This document shows positions 1 through 10,525 of a stretch of DNA of 64,000 nucleotides, piece by piece (positions within the stretch are counted from its first letter, which is position 1; each line of letters begins with the position of its first letter). The notes below the pieces were generated by a model. It saw only the letters and a program-made list of their open reading frames with translations. It searched no databases and was not told the DNA's origin. The translations under genes and the position numbers were made by a program. Source of the stretch: Talpa occidentalis (lineage: Eukaryota > Chordata > Mammalia > Eulipotyphla > Talpidae); contig NW_023601433.1 of the NCBI RefSeq assembly GCF_014898055.3, positions 85,631,106 to 85,695,105 of the forward strand. Reading direction: 5' to 3'.

Positions 1-690
1 CACCCCTTTCCCGGGGTGACTGATTGGGGGGATAAAGAGCTGGCCATCTTGGCCCAACTCAGGACAATTGAGAAGACCCGTTTGAACAGCTGGCTTGTCT
101 GTGGGGTTAGTCAAGGTTATGGCTAAGACACCATCCAGCTCGAGCTCTCCCCCTGCCCCCTTCTGCTTCCTTCCTCCCTTCCACAACCGCTGATCACAAG
201 GACGCTCCCTAATAAATCCTCAACGCTAAATTCTGTCTCAGGATCTGCTTCCTTGGAGAAACTAAGCTGAGACACACATCATTAAACCAAGAGTTCTGCA
301 AAAACAATACTTACTTTGTGTCGTGTAACCTCACATTATCCGTGCTATTTCTTTCTTTTTTAATGTTGGTCGTAATCCACTCAATTGATTTCATCACTCA
401 CCCAGCTATGGGTTGGCGAGCACAGGCCTGGACTGTGCCCCTGGAGCATGGGGATGGTCAGTGTGGTCTTTGGGTTGCCCTTGCCTGAATTAACATGAAT
501 TAAATAAAAGGGGTAGCTTTTATGTAACAGCAGATTTGGCAGTAGAGTTAGTTCACAAATCAAAGTCCCAAGTTCTCCCCGTATTTCTTCTCCGTCATCC
601 TTGTTCTGGTCGTGTTTCCTCATCGTCACAAGACAGTTGTCGCTGTTCCAGTATGATGCCTCAGGAACACACTGCGCCTGTGGCCTGAAC
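1..690. other. Intergenic, nothing recognised
   Basis: Mixed-composition DNA. The 144-codon minus-strand frame at 381-815 has no recognisable domain and extends into an ancient repeat, so it is not called. Confidence 0.6.
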
Positions 691-694
691 TGGG

Positions 695-920
695 TCATTA
701 GCAGGAGCCTGGGCTTGCTTGCTGACAGAGGCAGGGGTCTAAGATGAGACATGTCACGGTCCAAACCCAGAAGACACTCGGCGTCACTTCTGCTGCATCC
801 TCTTGGCCAAAGCAAGTCACGTGATCAAGCCCATCTTGCAAGGTGGAGAAACAGACATCACATCTCAGTAGGAAAAGCTGCAAAATCCATTCACTGCAGG
901 GTTACAGAGACGAAGCACAC
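695..920 (+). repeat. Ancient interspersed repeat, 3' portion
   Basis: CGTCACTTCTGCTGCATCCT, CTTGGCCAAAGCAAGTCACG and AGCTGCAAAATCCATTCACT resemble the end of the repeat type whose beginning is at 28725. The 84-codon frame across it is a chance frame. Confidence 0.5.
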
Positions 921-1029
921 CCCAGCCAAATGTCCTGTGAGCCCTTGTTCAGATCCAGCTTTGAACAAATCAGCTGTAGAGATATCATTTTTGTGGTCAA
1001 GTTGAACAAAGACTGATATTAAGTGATCA

Positions 1030-1330
1030 CCAGGAATTGCTCATTTTAAAATGCAGTAATGGTATTGCGAATTTTTTTAATGTGTTCATGATTAAAAGTC
1101 AATACTGATGTATTTGTGGGTGAAATTACATGATGTCTGGGATTTATTTTAAAATATTCTATAAAGAAAGAAGTGGATATGGGGTAGTAGGTGTATAAAA
1201 ATGGCAAAAACCTGATAGCTGCTGATGCTAAGTAATGCATGCTAGGGAATTTGTGTTATTATCCTCATTACATTATGTGTGTGTTTGAAATTTTCCATAA
1301 TGAGGGATGTTTCAAAATGGTTCATCAGCT
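1030..1330 (+). mobile_element. Ancient LINE 3'-end remnant
   Basis: Ends with TTTGAAATTTTCCATAATGA, a common 3'-end motif of old LINE-derived repeats. The rest is AT-rich and diverged. Confidence 0.45.
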
Positions 1331-1339
1331 TTTTTCCCC

Positions 1340-1760
1340 CTCAAGTAGTTTCATCAAGTGCAATGAGATGATAATTGGTAGTTAAAAAGCATCAAGGAGA
1401 ATGTCTAGGTTTTGGTGTTTGCCTTCCTTTAACATCTATCAAATATCTGTCAGTCTCCTTTCATAACAAAGTGAAAGCTGACCTCAGACTCCAGAGCCCT
1501 CGACAGAATCAGGATATAGCAAAAATTACATACCATCATTGGATTTTCATTGCATCTACTTTTTTTTACCTTCTCTCTACTGTGTGTCGTTTGGCATTTC
1601 TATTTCTGAATGGTGACACAAATAGATTCAGATGATTAAGAGCAAATTGGATTTTTTTCCAGAATAAACTCAATAATGGTGTAGATGGCATATGGTTGTG
1701 GTTAAAACTGAGAAAGTGGCTGTATTCATGAAGATTGGCTACCTGCTCTAGGAAGCAATT
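1340..1760. other. Intergenic, nothing recognised
   Basis: Unique AT-leaning DNA between an old LINE remnant and a SINE. Confidence 0.6.
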
Positions 1761-1778
1761 CCAAATCTCAAAGACTTT

Positions 1779-2061
1779 TTTTTTTGCTCTTTTTTTTTTA
1801 AAGATTTATTTATTTATGCATACAAGAGCTGGGGTACAGGCCAGAGATGCGGGGGGTGAGAGGATTCACCAGAGACAAAGCAGGGAACAGAACAGGCAGA
1901 TTGGCCAAAGTACACTGCTAAAGGGAGCAGCGGGCAAGACAGGAGAGGTCTGCTCACCATGTGGGTTGCTCCCTAGCCAGCCGGAATCGAACTCGTGCTG
2001 CAGAGGCCGAGGACAGCTTCATAGTGCGGTGCTTAACCCCTTGCGCCACCAGAGAGGCCCC
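1779..2061 (-). mobile_element. tRNA-derived SINE
   Basis: Antisense copy: T-rich start, AGATTTATTTATTTATGCAT tail complement on the left, GGAGGCC-type head on the right. It is flanked by an identical 18-bp duplication beginning ccaaatctcaaag (1761-1778 and 2062-2079). Confidence 0.93.
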
Positions 2062-2079
2062 CCAAATCTCAAAGACTTT

Positions 2080-2839
2080 AATAACAAAGTGTTATTCAGG
2101 GCCCCAGTCTCCTTCCACCTGGTGGTTGTGAAGCTCTCCAGGCCTTGGAGTCCACCACTGACTTTCTGCCTTCAACTGGCAAGCTAGATAAGTGAGGGAT
2201 CTACAGTGTATGGGGAGAATTTGGGGAACTAGGCCTGGACGTGCACACTTCACTTTAGCCCACATTCTACTGGCTAGAACTTCATCACATGGTCCCACCT
2301 AGCTGCAAGGGAGGCTGGAGATGTTGCTACAGTGGCCCTTAAATAAATCTGAGGAAATCCATTCTAGAAGGAGAAGTTTGAATTCCTCGGTGTGGTACTC
2401 AAAGGTCTTTATGAACCTGGCTCTGTGAGTCCCACCAGTAAGCCACTGCTGTAGAAGAAAGGATTGACCTCAAGGATTGAAGGGCCCACAATTATAGGCT
2501 GGCAGAGAAGTCTATTCAATGAGCTTATCTCAGGATGGCTTCGATCAGCTGTTGAGAATGAGGGCAAGGCCAAACTGGAATCTGGGAGGATCAACTTGGA
2601 ACCATAAGGACTAAGAGGGCCAATTGTAATCCATGTCCACAGTTCCTCATGTCCTGCAACAACCTTTGGAGCATGAAAAATATGGCTTTAGTTTCATTCC
2701 TACCTTCCAAATCTTACACAAAAGTATCTCGTAACCAGTGATAACCCAGACCCATCAGGGGAAGGTAACTCTGGAAAAGCAGTTTAGCGGGACACAGTGC
2801 AGCCACTTCAAGGCCCAGTGGAACACTCTAGCCTTGTAC
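2080..2839. other. Intergenic, nothing recognised
   Basis: No repeat or coding signal that I can name; short chance frames only. Confidence 0.6.
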
Positions 2840-3065
2840 CCCTCCTCTCTGCTCATACCCTCCACACCAGCCACCCCAACCTCTTGCATTTTCTCAACTA
2901 TACCAATGTGTCCTTACTTTATTGATTCTGTTTCCTCTCCCTGGACTTTTATTTATGTATCATCTTTGGCCAACTCTTCCTCAACTTTCAAGATCTGGTC
3001 AAGTGTCACCTCCTCCAGGAAGTCTTCCCTGAAGCCTCCAAACAAAGATGGGGTTGGGCGAGGGG
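2840..3065 (+). repeat. L2 LINE remnant
   Basis: GGTCAAGTGTCACCTCCTCC followed by AGGAAGTCTTCCCTGAAGCC is the L2 terminal-region signature. Confidence 0.65.
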
Positions 3066-3810
3066 AGCCATACTTACCTCAGAAGTTTGTGCAATATGCC
3101 TGCAATCCTTCTTTACAACCCTTGAGCAAAGTTGCCAAATGTACTCAATGCTGAGTGTGCCTGGATTTCTTCTCAAAAATCGTGATGAGGCTAGGTTTCT
3201 CATCTGGGTTTGACTCAGGGTGAAACAAGATAGATTTCACAGGCGCAAGAGCCCTGAGTCAGGGAGACACGTGCGGAAGACAGAAGCGAGAGGAAATAAG
3301 ATACAGGAACAGGCTGCCCCAGGCTTCTAATTGGGCCAACTCTAAGTTCAACCAGATCCCTCAAGGGGCAGGGTCCACATGTTACACTTGGTGTGGAGGA
3401 TTGGACTATCATTCTCGATTCTTCACTCCCTTCTTCTGTATGACCCCAAAGGGGAGAAGAGTAAGGCAAAACTATCCCCCTGACCCGTTGATGTTTGATT
3501 AGGCCATGTGGGGCGGGGAGGGGCACTGGAATGTGGGCAAAAGAAATGAGCTAGCTCTGAGCCAAGGCATTTAGAACTTTACGTATGTCTGCTCACCCCT
3601 TTGTTCTGCTTTTCACCGTGAAAGGAACATGTTGGAGCAGTTGCTGATCTAAGGGGTTGAAAGACGCGTAAGAAACGTGTGACCTGTATTCAGCCAAGCC
3701 CACGTGATTCCAGGAGAGCAAGAAAATCAGTGTTTGTTGTTCTTGCTTTTTAATAGCTATACTGACGTAGAAGTCACATACCATAAAATTCACCCATTTA
3801 ATTAATACAT
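3066..3810. other. Intergenic, nothing recognised
   Basis: Unique-looking DNA between an L2 remnant and a SINE; short chance frames only. Confidence 0.55.
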
Positions 3811-3826
3811 CTCAATGACCTTTTTT

Positions 3827-4084
3827 TAAAAAAGATGTATTTATGCATACAAGAGCTGGGGTGCAGGCCAGAGATGCAGGGGGTGAGGGGATTCACCAGA
3901 GACCAAGTGGGGAGGAGAACAGGCAGATCTGCTGAAATCCACTGCTGAGGGGAGCAGCGGGAAGACAGGAGAGATCTGCTGCACCATGTAGGTCACCTCC
4001 CTGGCGGGGGATTGAACTCCTGCTGCAGTGGCTGCGGATAGCTCCACAGTGCTGAGACTTAACCCCTGCACCATCAAGGAGGCC
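3827..4084 (-). mobile_element. tRNA-derived SINE
   Basis: Antisense full-length copy. The imperfect target duplication is ctcaatgacctttttt at 3811 against ctcaatggcctttttc at 4085. The tail complement is slightly decayed (GATGTATTTATGCAT). Confidence 0.9.
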
Positions 4085-4354
4085 CTCAATGGCCTTTTTC
4101 TTTTTTTCAGACTATTCACAGTTGTGCAACCATTGCAATCAACTTTAGAACATTTTCATCATCGCTACAGGAAACCACATGTCCATTGCACTAATCATCT
4201 TTCTCCTTTTCCCTGTGTTAATTTGGGAGCAGCTTGTTAAGCAGCACCATGGGGCAATAGCTGACATATTAGAATGTGGGTATTACAAATGCTTCCCGTG
4301 TGAAGAAGTCCACCATCCAGACTTCTCCTTGGAGAAGTTCATGATAAGAGAGTT

Positions 4355-4560
4355 TTACTTATGTGCACACATCCACACTGACACCTTACCATGCACAATA
4401 ATGCACACGTTCACATTTCCACCTTCGCATGCACAACAAATAGATCACACACTCATGCTCAGACAGATTCACACTCATTTTCACTGATACAGAAATTCAT
4501 ATGCAAACTTACCTGCATACTCTTGCAATTCCACACATCGATGCACACACAGCCAGCAAT
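4355..4560. repeat. Degenerate CACA/TTCACA-rich tract
   Basis: Irregular repetition of ACACA, TTCACA and GCACAC units with no fixed period; probably a decayed simple repeat. Frames crossing it are not coding. Confidence 0.6.
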
Positions 4561-5039
4561 TTCCCAAACTCCCATCATTCAAATGACTCACCACAAATTT
4601 TCCATATCTGCATGGTACAGATGCTCTTATTTCCTTCATTTTTTTTCTCTCAATGACTCACGTTTTTATTTAAATAGAATTTTTTTAAGGGACAGTGCTA
4701 TAAAAATGATGACCCTCATCTTTCCCATTTTCTCTTGCCCTTTCTTTCCACTATTCCCAGCCCTACCCATTGTAAGTGGAATGGAAGGATTGAGCATCAC
4801 CATACCCAGGAAGCTGCCCCTGACCAATAGCATATGGCCCATGTGGTTGCATTGGACTCCGCTCTGAGACAGGCGAAGCCTGCTTACTCTCGCACTCTAC
4901 TGTCAGTATTTAGAAATTTCAAATAATTTAATAATTTAGACTGGTCGCCCACAAATTCTGTAGCCTCTCCTGCCCCCAATCACTGAGTGTCACAGCTTCT
5001 GTGGGCTTCCTGAACTGGGCTATGAGCTGACACAGTTCA
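4561..5039. other. Intergenic, nothing recognised
   Basis: Unique-looking DNA following the CACA-rich tract; no coding or repeat signal. Confidence 0.55.
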
Positions 5040-5175
5040 CATAGCACAGAACTTGGTGTCCAGGCAGACAGGAGTTCGAATCTCAGCCCCATCCACTTGC
5101 TGAATGACCTTGAATCCTCCTGCCTTGACCTCCATAGGACTTAGGTCCAAAGTGCAAATGCAGGTCCATGGGCCA
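5040..5175 (+). repeat. MIR fragment
   Basis: CAGGAGTTCGAATCTCAGCC and CTTGCTGAATGACCTTGAAT match the MIR 5' half. Confidence 0.6.
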
Positions 5176-5282
5176 CAGGTTTAAGTCTCTGTGGTACAAA
5201 TCAAGCTTACAAAATTTCAAATAAAATATTTCCTAAGCCTCCTATTTTAACAAATACACCTTCATCAAAACAAAGTGAAAGT

Positions 5283-5570
5283 GGGCCTCCACGGTGGCGC
5301 AGCGGTTGAGCGCTGGGTTGCGAAACTGCCTGCAGCTTCTGCAGCGCCGGTTCGATCCCCGGCTGCTCCCTGGCCACCGGGTGAGGGTCCCACATGGCGC
5401 GCAGACCTCTCCTGCCGCCCGCTGCTCCCCTCAGCAGTGTACTTCGGTCCTCTGCCTGCTCTGCTCCCCGCTCTGGCTCTGGTGAATTCTCTCACCCTCC
5501 CGGGCTTCTGACTGTACCCAGTGCTTGTATAAATAAATCTTTAAAAAAAATTTTTTAAATTAAAAAAAAA
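5283..5570 (+). mobile_element. tRNA-derived SINE, CpG-rich (younger-looking) copy
   Basis: Best-preserved copy of the family that dominates this window. Seen: GGCCTCC head, A box TGGCGCAGCGG (5295-5305, fits TRGYNNARNGG), B box GGTTCGATCCC (5349-5359, fits GGTTCRANNCC), an unrelated body, AATAAATC plus a TCTTT pol III terminator, then an A-rich tail. The 16-bp target duplications at 5267-5282 and 5571-5586 are identical. Such elements are copied by L1 machinery (known for mammalian SINEs). Many CpGs remain, suggesting recent insertion. It belongs to the subfamily with CCACCGGG-type sequence after the B box. Confidence 0.93.
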
Positions 5571-5586
5571 AAAACAAAGTGAAAGT

Positions 5587-6520
5587 ATATGTGTGAAGAT
5601 ATGGTTTTGTGAGTCTGTAAACTGGCAAAATAGCAAAAGTGACTGAATTAAATTATGACTACTCATGTCTGAGTGTTATATTGATATGCCAGTGATGTCT
5701 AAACAAATAACCTTAAAATACTAATAGATGACTATATGTATATCCTATGAAATTTCTTGATTGTGCTTTCACTTTAGCAAAATCACTCATCATGTTGTTA
5801 TAATCCAGATTTTTACATAATTTGGGTGCTATTGACAGTGATGATTTAGAGATAAAAAACAAAATGAAAAAAGAAACAAAGAAAACGTTTAAAAAGGGAA
5901 AAAATGAAATTACATCAAAGTATATGAAATTTGAATGTATCTTCATCAGAAATATAAATTAAAGCAAATGTTAAATTAGCAAGTTATAGTTATATATGTA
6001 TCCTTTTTAAAATTATTTTTCTCCTAAAGCATTTTATTATTTTTCTGTTAAGATGAAATGATCTATTAAATTCTTTTGAAATCAAAAGATAAAATACCAA
6101 CGATAAACTTAAAGAAATATTTTAAAATAAAAATTTTAAATGAAGCTATAAATTCTTTAATTCTTTAATTAAGTCCTACTAAATAGAAAGTCCTCAATGC
6201 CATTGATGGTTCTTGGAAATTGTGACTTTAAGCCAAATGATTTATAATGAAACCAGGTTTTTGGATAATGTAGTTTTGTTCAACAACAGCCAGGATTTTT
6301 TCTCTCATGAAGTTATAACAAAAATATATTTCATAAAACCCATGCTATTCAAGGGTCTACAGTACTGAAAATAAATCTACTAAACATCCTTGCATTCAAT
6401 GCCTGGTAATCACTGTAAAGAAATGTATCACACATCATGCATATAACATAAAGATTTACATATATTCAAATGTAAGAGTAATATTAATCATTTAATATTT
6501 CAAAATGTTCCTTGGCTGCT
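5587..6520. other. AT-rich intergenic stretch without genes
   Basis: Strongly AT-rich sequence with frequent TTTAAA and TAAATT motifs. No coding frame or repeat family that I can name. Confidence 0.7.
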
Positions 6521-6524
6521 GTGT

Positions 6525-6900
6525 TAGTTATAGATGGCTGTATACCAAATCACCATAAATTTAGCAGTCTAAAGCAAGACTACTTGCAGGGTTTACTACC
6601 TTACAATTTCTGTCTCTCATAAGGCTGCAATCAAGATGTCAGCCAGGGCTGGGTCTCATCTGGGACTCAAGTGGGGAAGGGCTGCTTCCAGGTTCCTGTG
6701 GTGATCAGGACTCAATTCCTGATGACTGGCAGGCTGAAACCTCAGCTCCTGGCTGCTGGCTAGAGGCTGCCTTTTGTTTCTTGCCAAATGGATTTCTCTA
6801 CGTGGTGGCTTTCCTCATCAAAACCAGAAAAGGAGAATGTCAATAGAAACAGTCTGAAGCAAGACTATTATGCAAGGTAACCATGGACATGAAATCCTGT
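6525..6900 (+). repeat. Ancient interspersed repeat, same broad type
   Basis: GTGTTAGTTATAGATGGCTG and TACCAAATCACCATAAATTT, then AGTCTAAAGCAAGACTAC, resemble the start of repeats of the gggctgccataacaaa type. Diverged. Confidence 0.55.
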
Positions 6901-8640
6901 CACCTTTGCTGTATCTTTCCGTTGAAAGCACGTCACAATTGCACCCACCTCCAGGATTGCACAGAAGTGTGAGTGCTTGTAAAGCAAGGGTCATTGGGGG
7001 CATTTTAAATCTTCCCCCACAGTTGGCCATTCGAGGCTTTCACAAAGATTGCACCAATGCATGAATACCTCCAGAACCGCACATTGCAGCTCACAGAGAA
7101 ACCTGCAAGTTCCTTATGCACTTACGCCATCAGAGAGGAAGGCTTTGATGAGTTACTCATTTGTCTTTGTTCCTATCTAAGGGCTCCCAACCCTCAGATT
7201 ATCTCTGCGCTGGGAGCACGTCCTTCTCCAATGGTGGCAACAGCACAACCCTGGACTGATGCTGCTTTCCAACACAGCTGCTATGTTGAGGTCAACGCCT
7301 AACAGGCGGAGACGCTTTCCCCTGGGGCCTGAAGGAGGTAATCAGGAGAGTGGTTGCTGAGGATTACAGGTTGTACTGGGACAGCCCTGAGCAACGGATG
7401 CCCCAAGTGTTCTTAAATAAATTCCTTCTCTGTGTGCATATGTTTGTGATATTGGGGGCTGCTTAAGCATCCTCACAACGTGGCAACTGGATTTCCCCCC
7501 AAAAGAGGAATCTGAGAGGTAGCCAGTGAGCAAGATGAAAGTCAATTGTCTTTGTGACTGTCTTGGAACTCACATTCTGAGCATTTCTGCAGTATCCTTC
7601 TGGTTACACAGGTCAGTCCCACTCAGGGTGGAAGAGCCTTGCACAAGGAACTTATTATGGAAGGCAGCCTCCCCCCACCAAGAATCCCACCATTTGGTGT
7701 GCATGCCAAATGTTATCAACTTTCTACATTAAATTGTCTCCTCAAGTGCCCTTATACAGGTGCCTTTTCCTGCCCCCCCCCCCGCCTACTAAATATCTTT
7801 ATTATTCTGGGCAGTTCTTTTTCCTTTTCATAGCCCTCTTGACAAAACAAAAGCCTTATGAAAAACCAAACTGATGTGGGTGTGGGCGGATGAGGGTCTG
7901 TCTCCCCAGTTCTGCAGTCAGCTCTGCCCTTGCCCTTGTGACCTTGAATGAGGCAATTGCTGTCCCAGTTTCCTGGCCCACATTCTGGCAAAGGCCCCAA
8001 GGGAAGAGCAGCAGCTCCCTGGGGACCCCAGCCAAGCTTTTGAAGTTCTGGGAGGAAGGTGTTAGGTAAATAGCAATGCAGGTAACACTGCCTGCCAGCC
8101 CTGGGAATGAGGGCATTGGAGTGAAGATGGGAAATGCCCAAGATCCAGCTTCCAGAACACACAGGGACCCCAGATAAGACCACTCTGGATTTGAGGTTGA
8201 GCTGCTGGGTGTCCTGGTCACCATTCTGGAAGCCAGCCCCCCACCCTAGGTGACATGCTTCAAATCACCCTCCTGTCTTTTCAGGAGAGGTCTGTCTTCA
8301 TTCACTCCCCACAGTCTCCCCAAACTTGAGACTTTAAAAAATACCATTGACTTGAGGATGCCTCTGTCTGCTGCCCTGCCTTCCGTCCTGAGCTCCAGAC
8401 CCATATCTGCTAGCAGATATGTCCGCTGATGTCCGCTGGGCACAGCAGACATGCATGTTCAAAGTGGATAATGGGTGATCTCTCCTGATCTCCACTGCAC
8501 CATCCTCACTGCTTGACCACCCTCACCAAAACCTACTCCTCCCCATCTCGATAGAGATCATCATCGACCCAGTTGCTGGAGCCAGAAACCAACTCTTCTC
8601 TTTCTCCAATCACCCAACTATAATTCACCAGCAGGTTTTG
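6900..8640. other. Intergenic, no gene recognised
   Basis: A MIR-like core (CCTTGTGACCTTGAATGAGG) lies at about 7935-7980 and a C-run at about 7776-7788. Overlapping minus-strand frames of 143 and 122 codons at 7752-8224 lack recognisable domains. Confidence 0.55.
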
Positions 8641-9340
8641 TCCATTCTCCTTTCAAAATGTATCCCCCATCTGCTTTCTTCTTGGTCTCCATGGCTTCCA
8701 CCCTGTCCAGGTGTCCCCAGGACAGGTGACGGCAGTAGCCTCCTTACTATGTTCCCTGCTTCTTCTCTTGCCAACCCACAGGCTTTTTCCTAAACAACCT
8801 GAGAAAATACAGTCCCCTACTTAAAACCACAAGTCTTGACAAGCCAACAAGCAGCTCTGTGATCTGGTCCCTGCCTAACACTTGAACTTCAGCTCCAATC
8901 ACTTTCCCTGTATTTGCTGTGGCCACATTGGCAACCTCTCTGTTCCCTAAACACACCAAGTTTGATCCAACCTCAGGGCCTTTGCAGGTACTATTTCCTC
9001 TGCCTGGAGTCTTCTCCTTCTTGCCACCTATTTGTGTAGCTGGCACCTTCCTGCCATTAGGATCTCAATTCAATGTTTCATTTCAGACCCTCTCCCTACC
9101 TCATGTGACCCACCTCATCCCCCCAGTCACTGCCCATTACCTCATCTTATATGTCTCCACGGTTGTTATTGGCCATCTAATTATCTTATTTTTGTTCGTT
9201 TGCTTATTTGTTTAGATTGCTTTTCCCAAAAGAATTTCAGCTCCAAAAAAGATGGTCTGGGTCATTGCTCTATCTGCCACCCCTAGACCAGCTGTACCTC
9301 ACACACAGAAAGCATCTCTCAGATTCACCCAGTCTGCACA
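8640..9340 (+). repeat. L2 LINE remnant
   Basis: CTTAAAACCACAAGTCTTGA, then ACCTCAGGGCCTTTGCAGGT and TCTGCCTGGAGTCTTCTCC in L2 order. The frames open across it (for example 8919-9215) are chance frames. Confidence 0.68.
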
Positions 9341-9416
9341 TAGTGAGGGCTTATGCTTTAATGACTCGGGGAGCCCTGGGGTCCAAGGGAAACTGTCTGG
9401 ATGCAACAGGTTCAAA

Positions 9417-9470
9417 TTCAGGTTTTCCCATTACCCAGCTGACTTCAGGTTTCCCCATTACTCAGCTGAC
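9417..9470. repeat. 27-bp tandem duplication
   Basis: Two adjacent 27-bp copies beginning TTCAGGTTTT (9417-9443) and TTCAGGTTTC (9444-9470) agree at about 25 of 27 positions. Confidence 0.92.
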
Positions 9471-9479
9471 TTCCCCGGT

Positions 9480-9580
9480 CAAAATCTATTCGGCAGGATT
9501 TTTGTAAGAATTAAACATTAACTTATAAATGCCCACTAGGCTGCCTGGCACATAGTGGGTACTCATTAAAATAAGTACTT
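9480..9580 (+). repeat. MIR/L2 fragment
   Basis: GTAAGAATTAAACATTAAC followed by GCCTGGCACATAGTGGGTAC is a MIR/L2-type 3' segment. Confidence 0.55.
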
Positions 9581-10042
9581 TCATTCTGTGACCAAGAGTG
9601 GGCCTGTCTGCCAGGCTATGTGGGCACAGGCCCGGGGCTCTGTGGATGCCCCATGTGGGCGAGAATGTGTGTGGGTGAGAGGACCTCAGGCCCACCGCTG
9701 ACCCACTTGGCCGCAGGAACAAGGGGGAGTAGGCCATCATCAAGTCAGGGCAGCGTCCTGAAATAACAGAATAGGAGCAGCCTCCAGGCCATGGGACGTC
9801 GTCTCCATGTACCAGCGTCCAACACTCCCCGGGAGGCCAAAGAGCAGGCAGGGACTAAAGACACCTGTGTCTGGGCCAGGTTTGAAAAGGCAAGTTGTTT
9901 GTCCACTCAGCAGAAAGCTAGGCAGTTATGGAACAAGAGTGAGTGTGCTCCCTAAGCGCTGCAGGGGCTGTCTCCCCGAGAGGCTGTTGAGTAAGAAAGG
10001 ACAAAGTCAAAAAGGGATTAAGAAGACAAAAACATTAATTTA
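9580..10042. other. Intergenic, nothing recognised
   Basis: Moderately GC-rich DNA leading up to the truncated L1. Confidence 0.55.
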
Positions 10043-10525
10043 TTAAGTTTATTGCAACACTATTTACAATAGCTAAGATATGGAAACAACCTAACTGCCC
10101 CCAAACAGAAGAGTGGCTCAATAAGAGCTGGTGTATTTACACAGTGGAATATTACTCAGCAATCGAGAAAGATAACCTCACGCCATTTGCGGCAACATGG
10201 ATGGAGCTGGAAGGGGTTGTACTCAGTGAGATAAGCCAGAAAGAAAAAGAAAAATATTGGATGGTCTCACTTATGGGAGAAATATGGGTGAACTGAACAG
10301 AGGGTCAGAAAAAAGACAAAAATGGCAGGCAAACTTGAGATCTGAGGCATTCAACAGGGGGAAGGGAGGGAGAGAGGGGTCAAAACAGGGGCGGGAAGAG
10401 CACAAGGGACTATGGTGACAGGTCACGGGTGATGTGGAGGTGGGAGAATTATGGGGTCTACACCCGAGGGGAGAAGTCAAATATTGTACAAAAATGAACA
10501 ATGATATAAGGAAATAAAAAAGTTT
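10043..10525 (+). mobile_element. 5'-truncated L1 LINE (ORF2 end plus 3' UTR)
   Basis: Translation in one frame gives an ORF2 C-terminus: ATLFTIAKIWKQPNCPQTEE, then a YTVEYYSAIEKD-like motif and FAATWMELEGVVLSEISQ, with a stop near 10294. A G/A-rich 3' UTR follows to an AATAAA-containing A-rich end near 10520. The pattern is typical of mammalian L1. Only the last about 5-10% of an L1 is present, so it is not active. Confidence 0.88.

Noticed and set aside
5283..5360. tRNA gene
   Set aside because: A and B boxes are present, but no cloverleaf-compatible acceptor stem or anticodon arm is retained; it is the SINE head.
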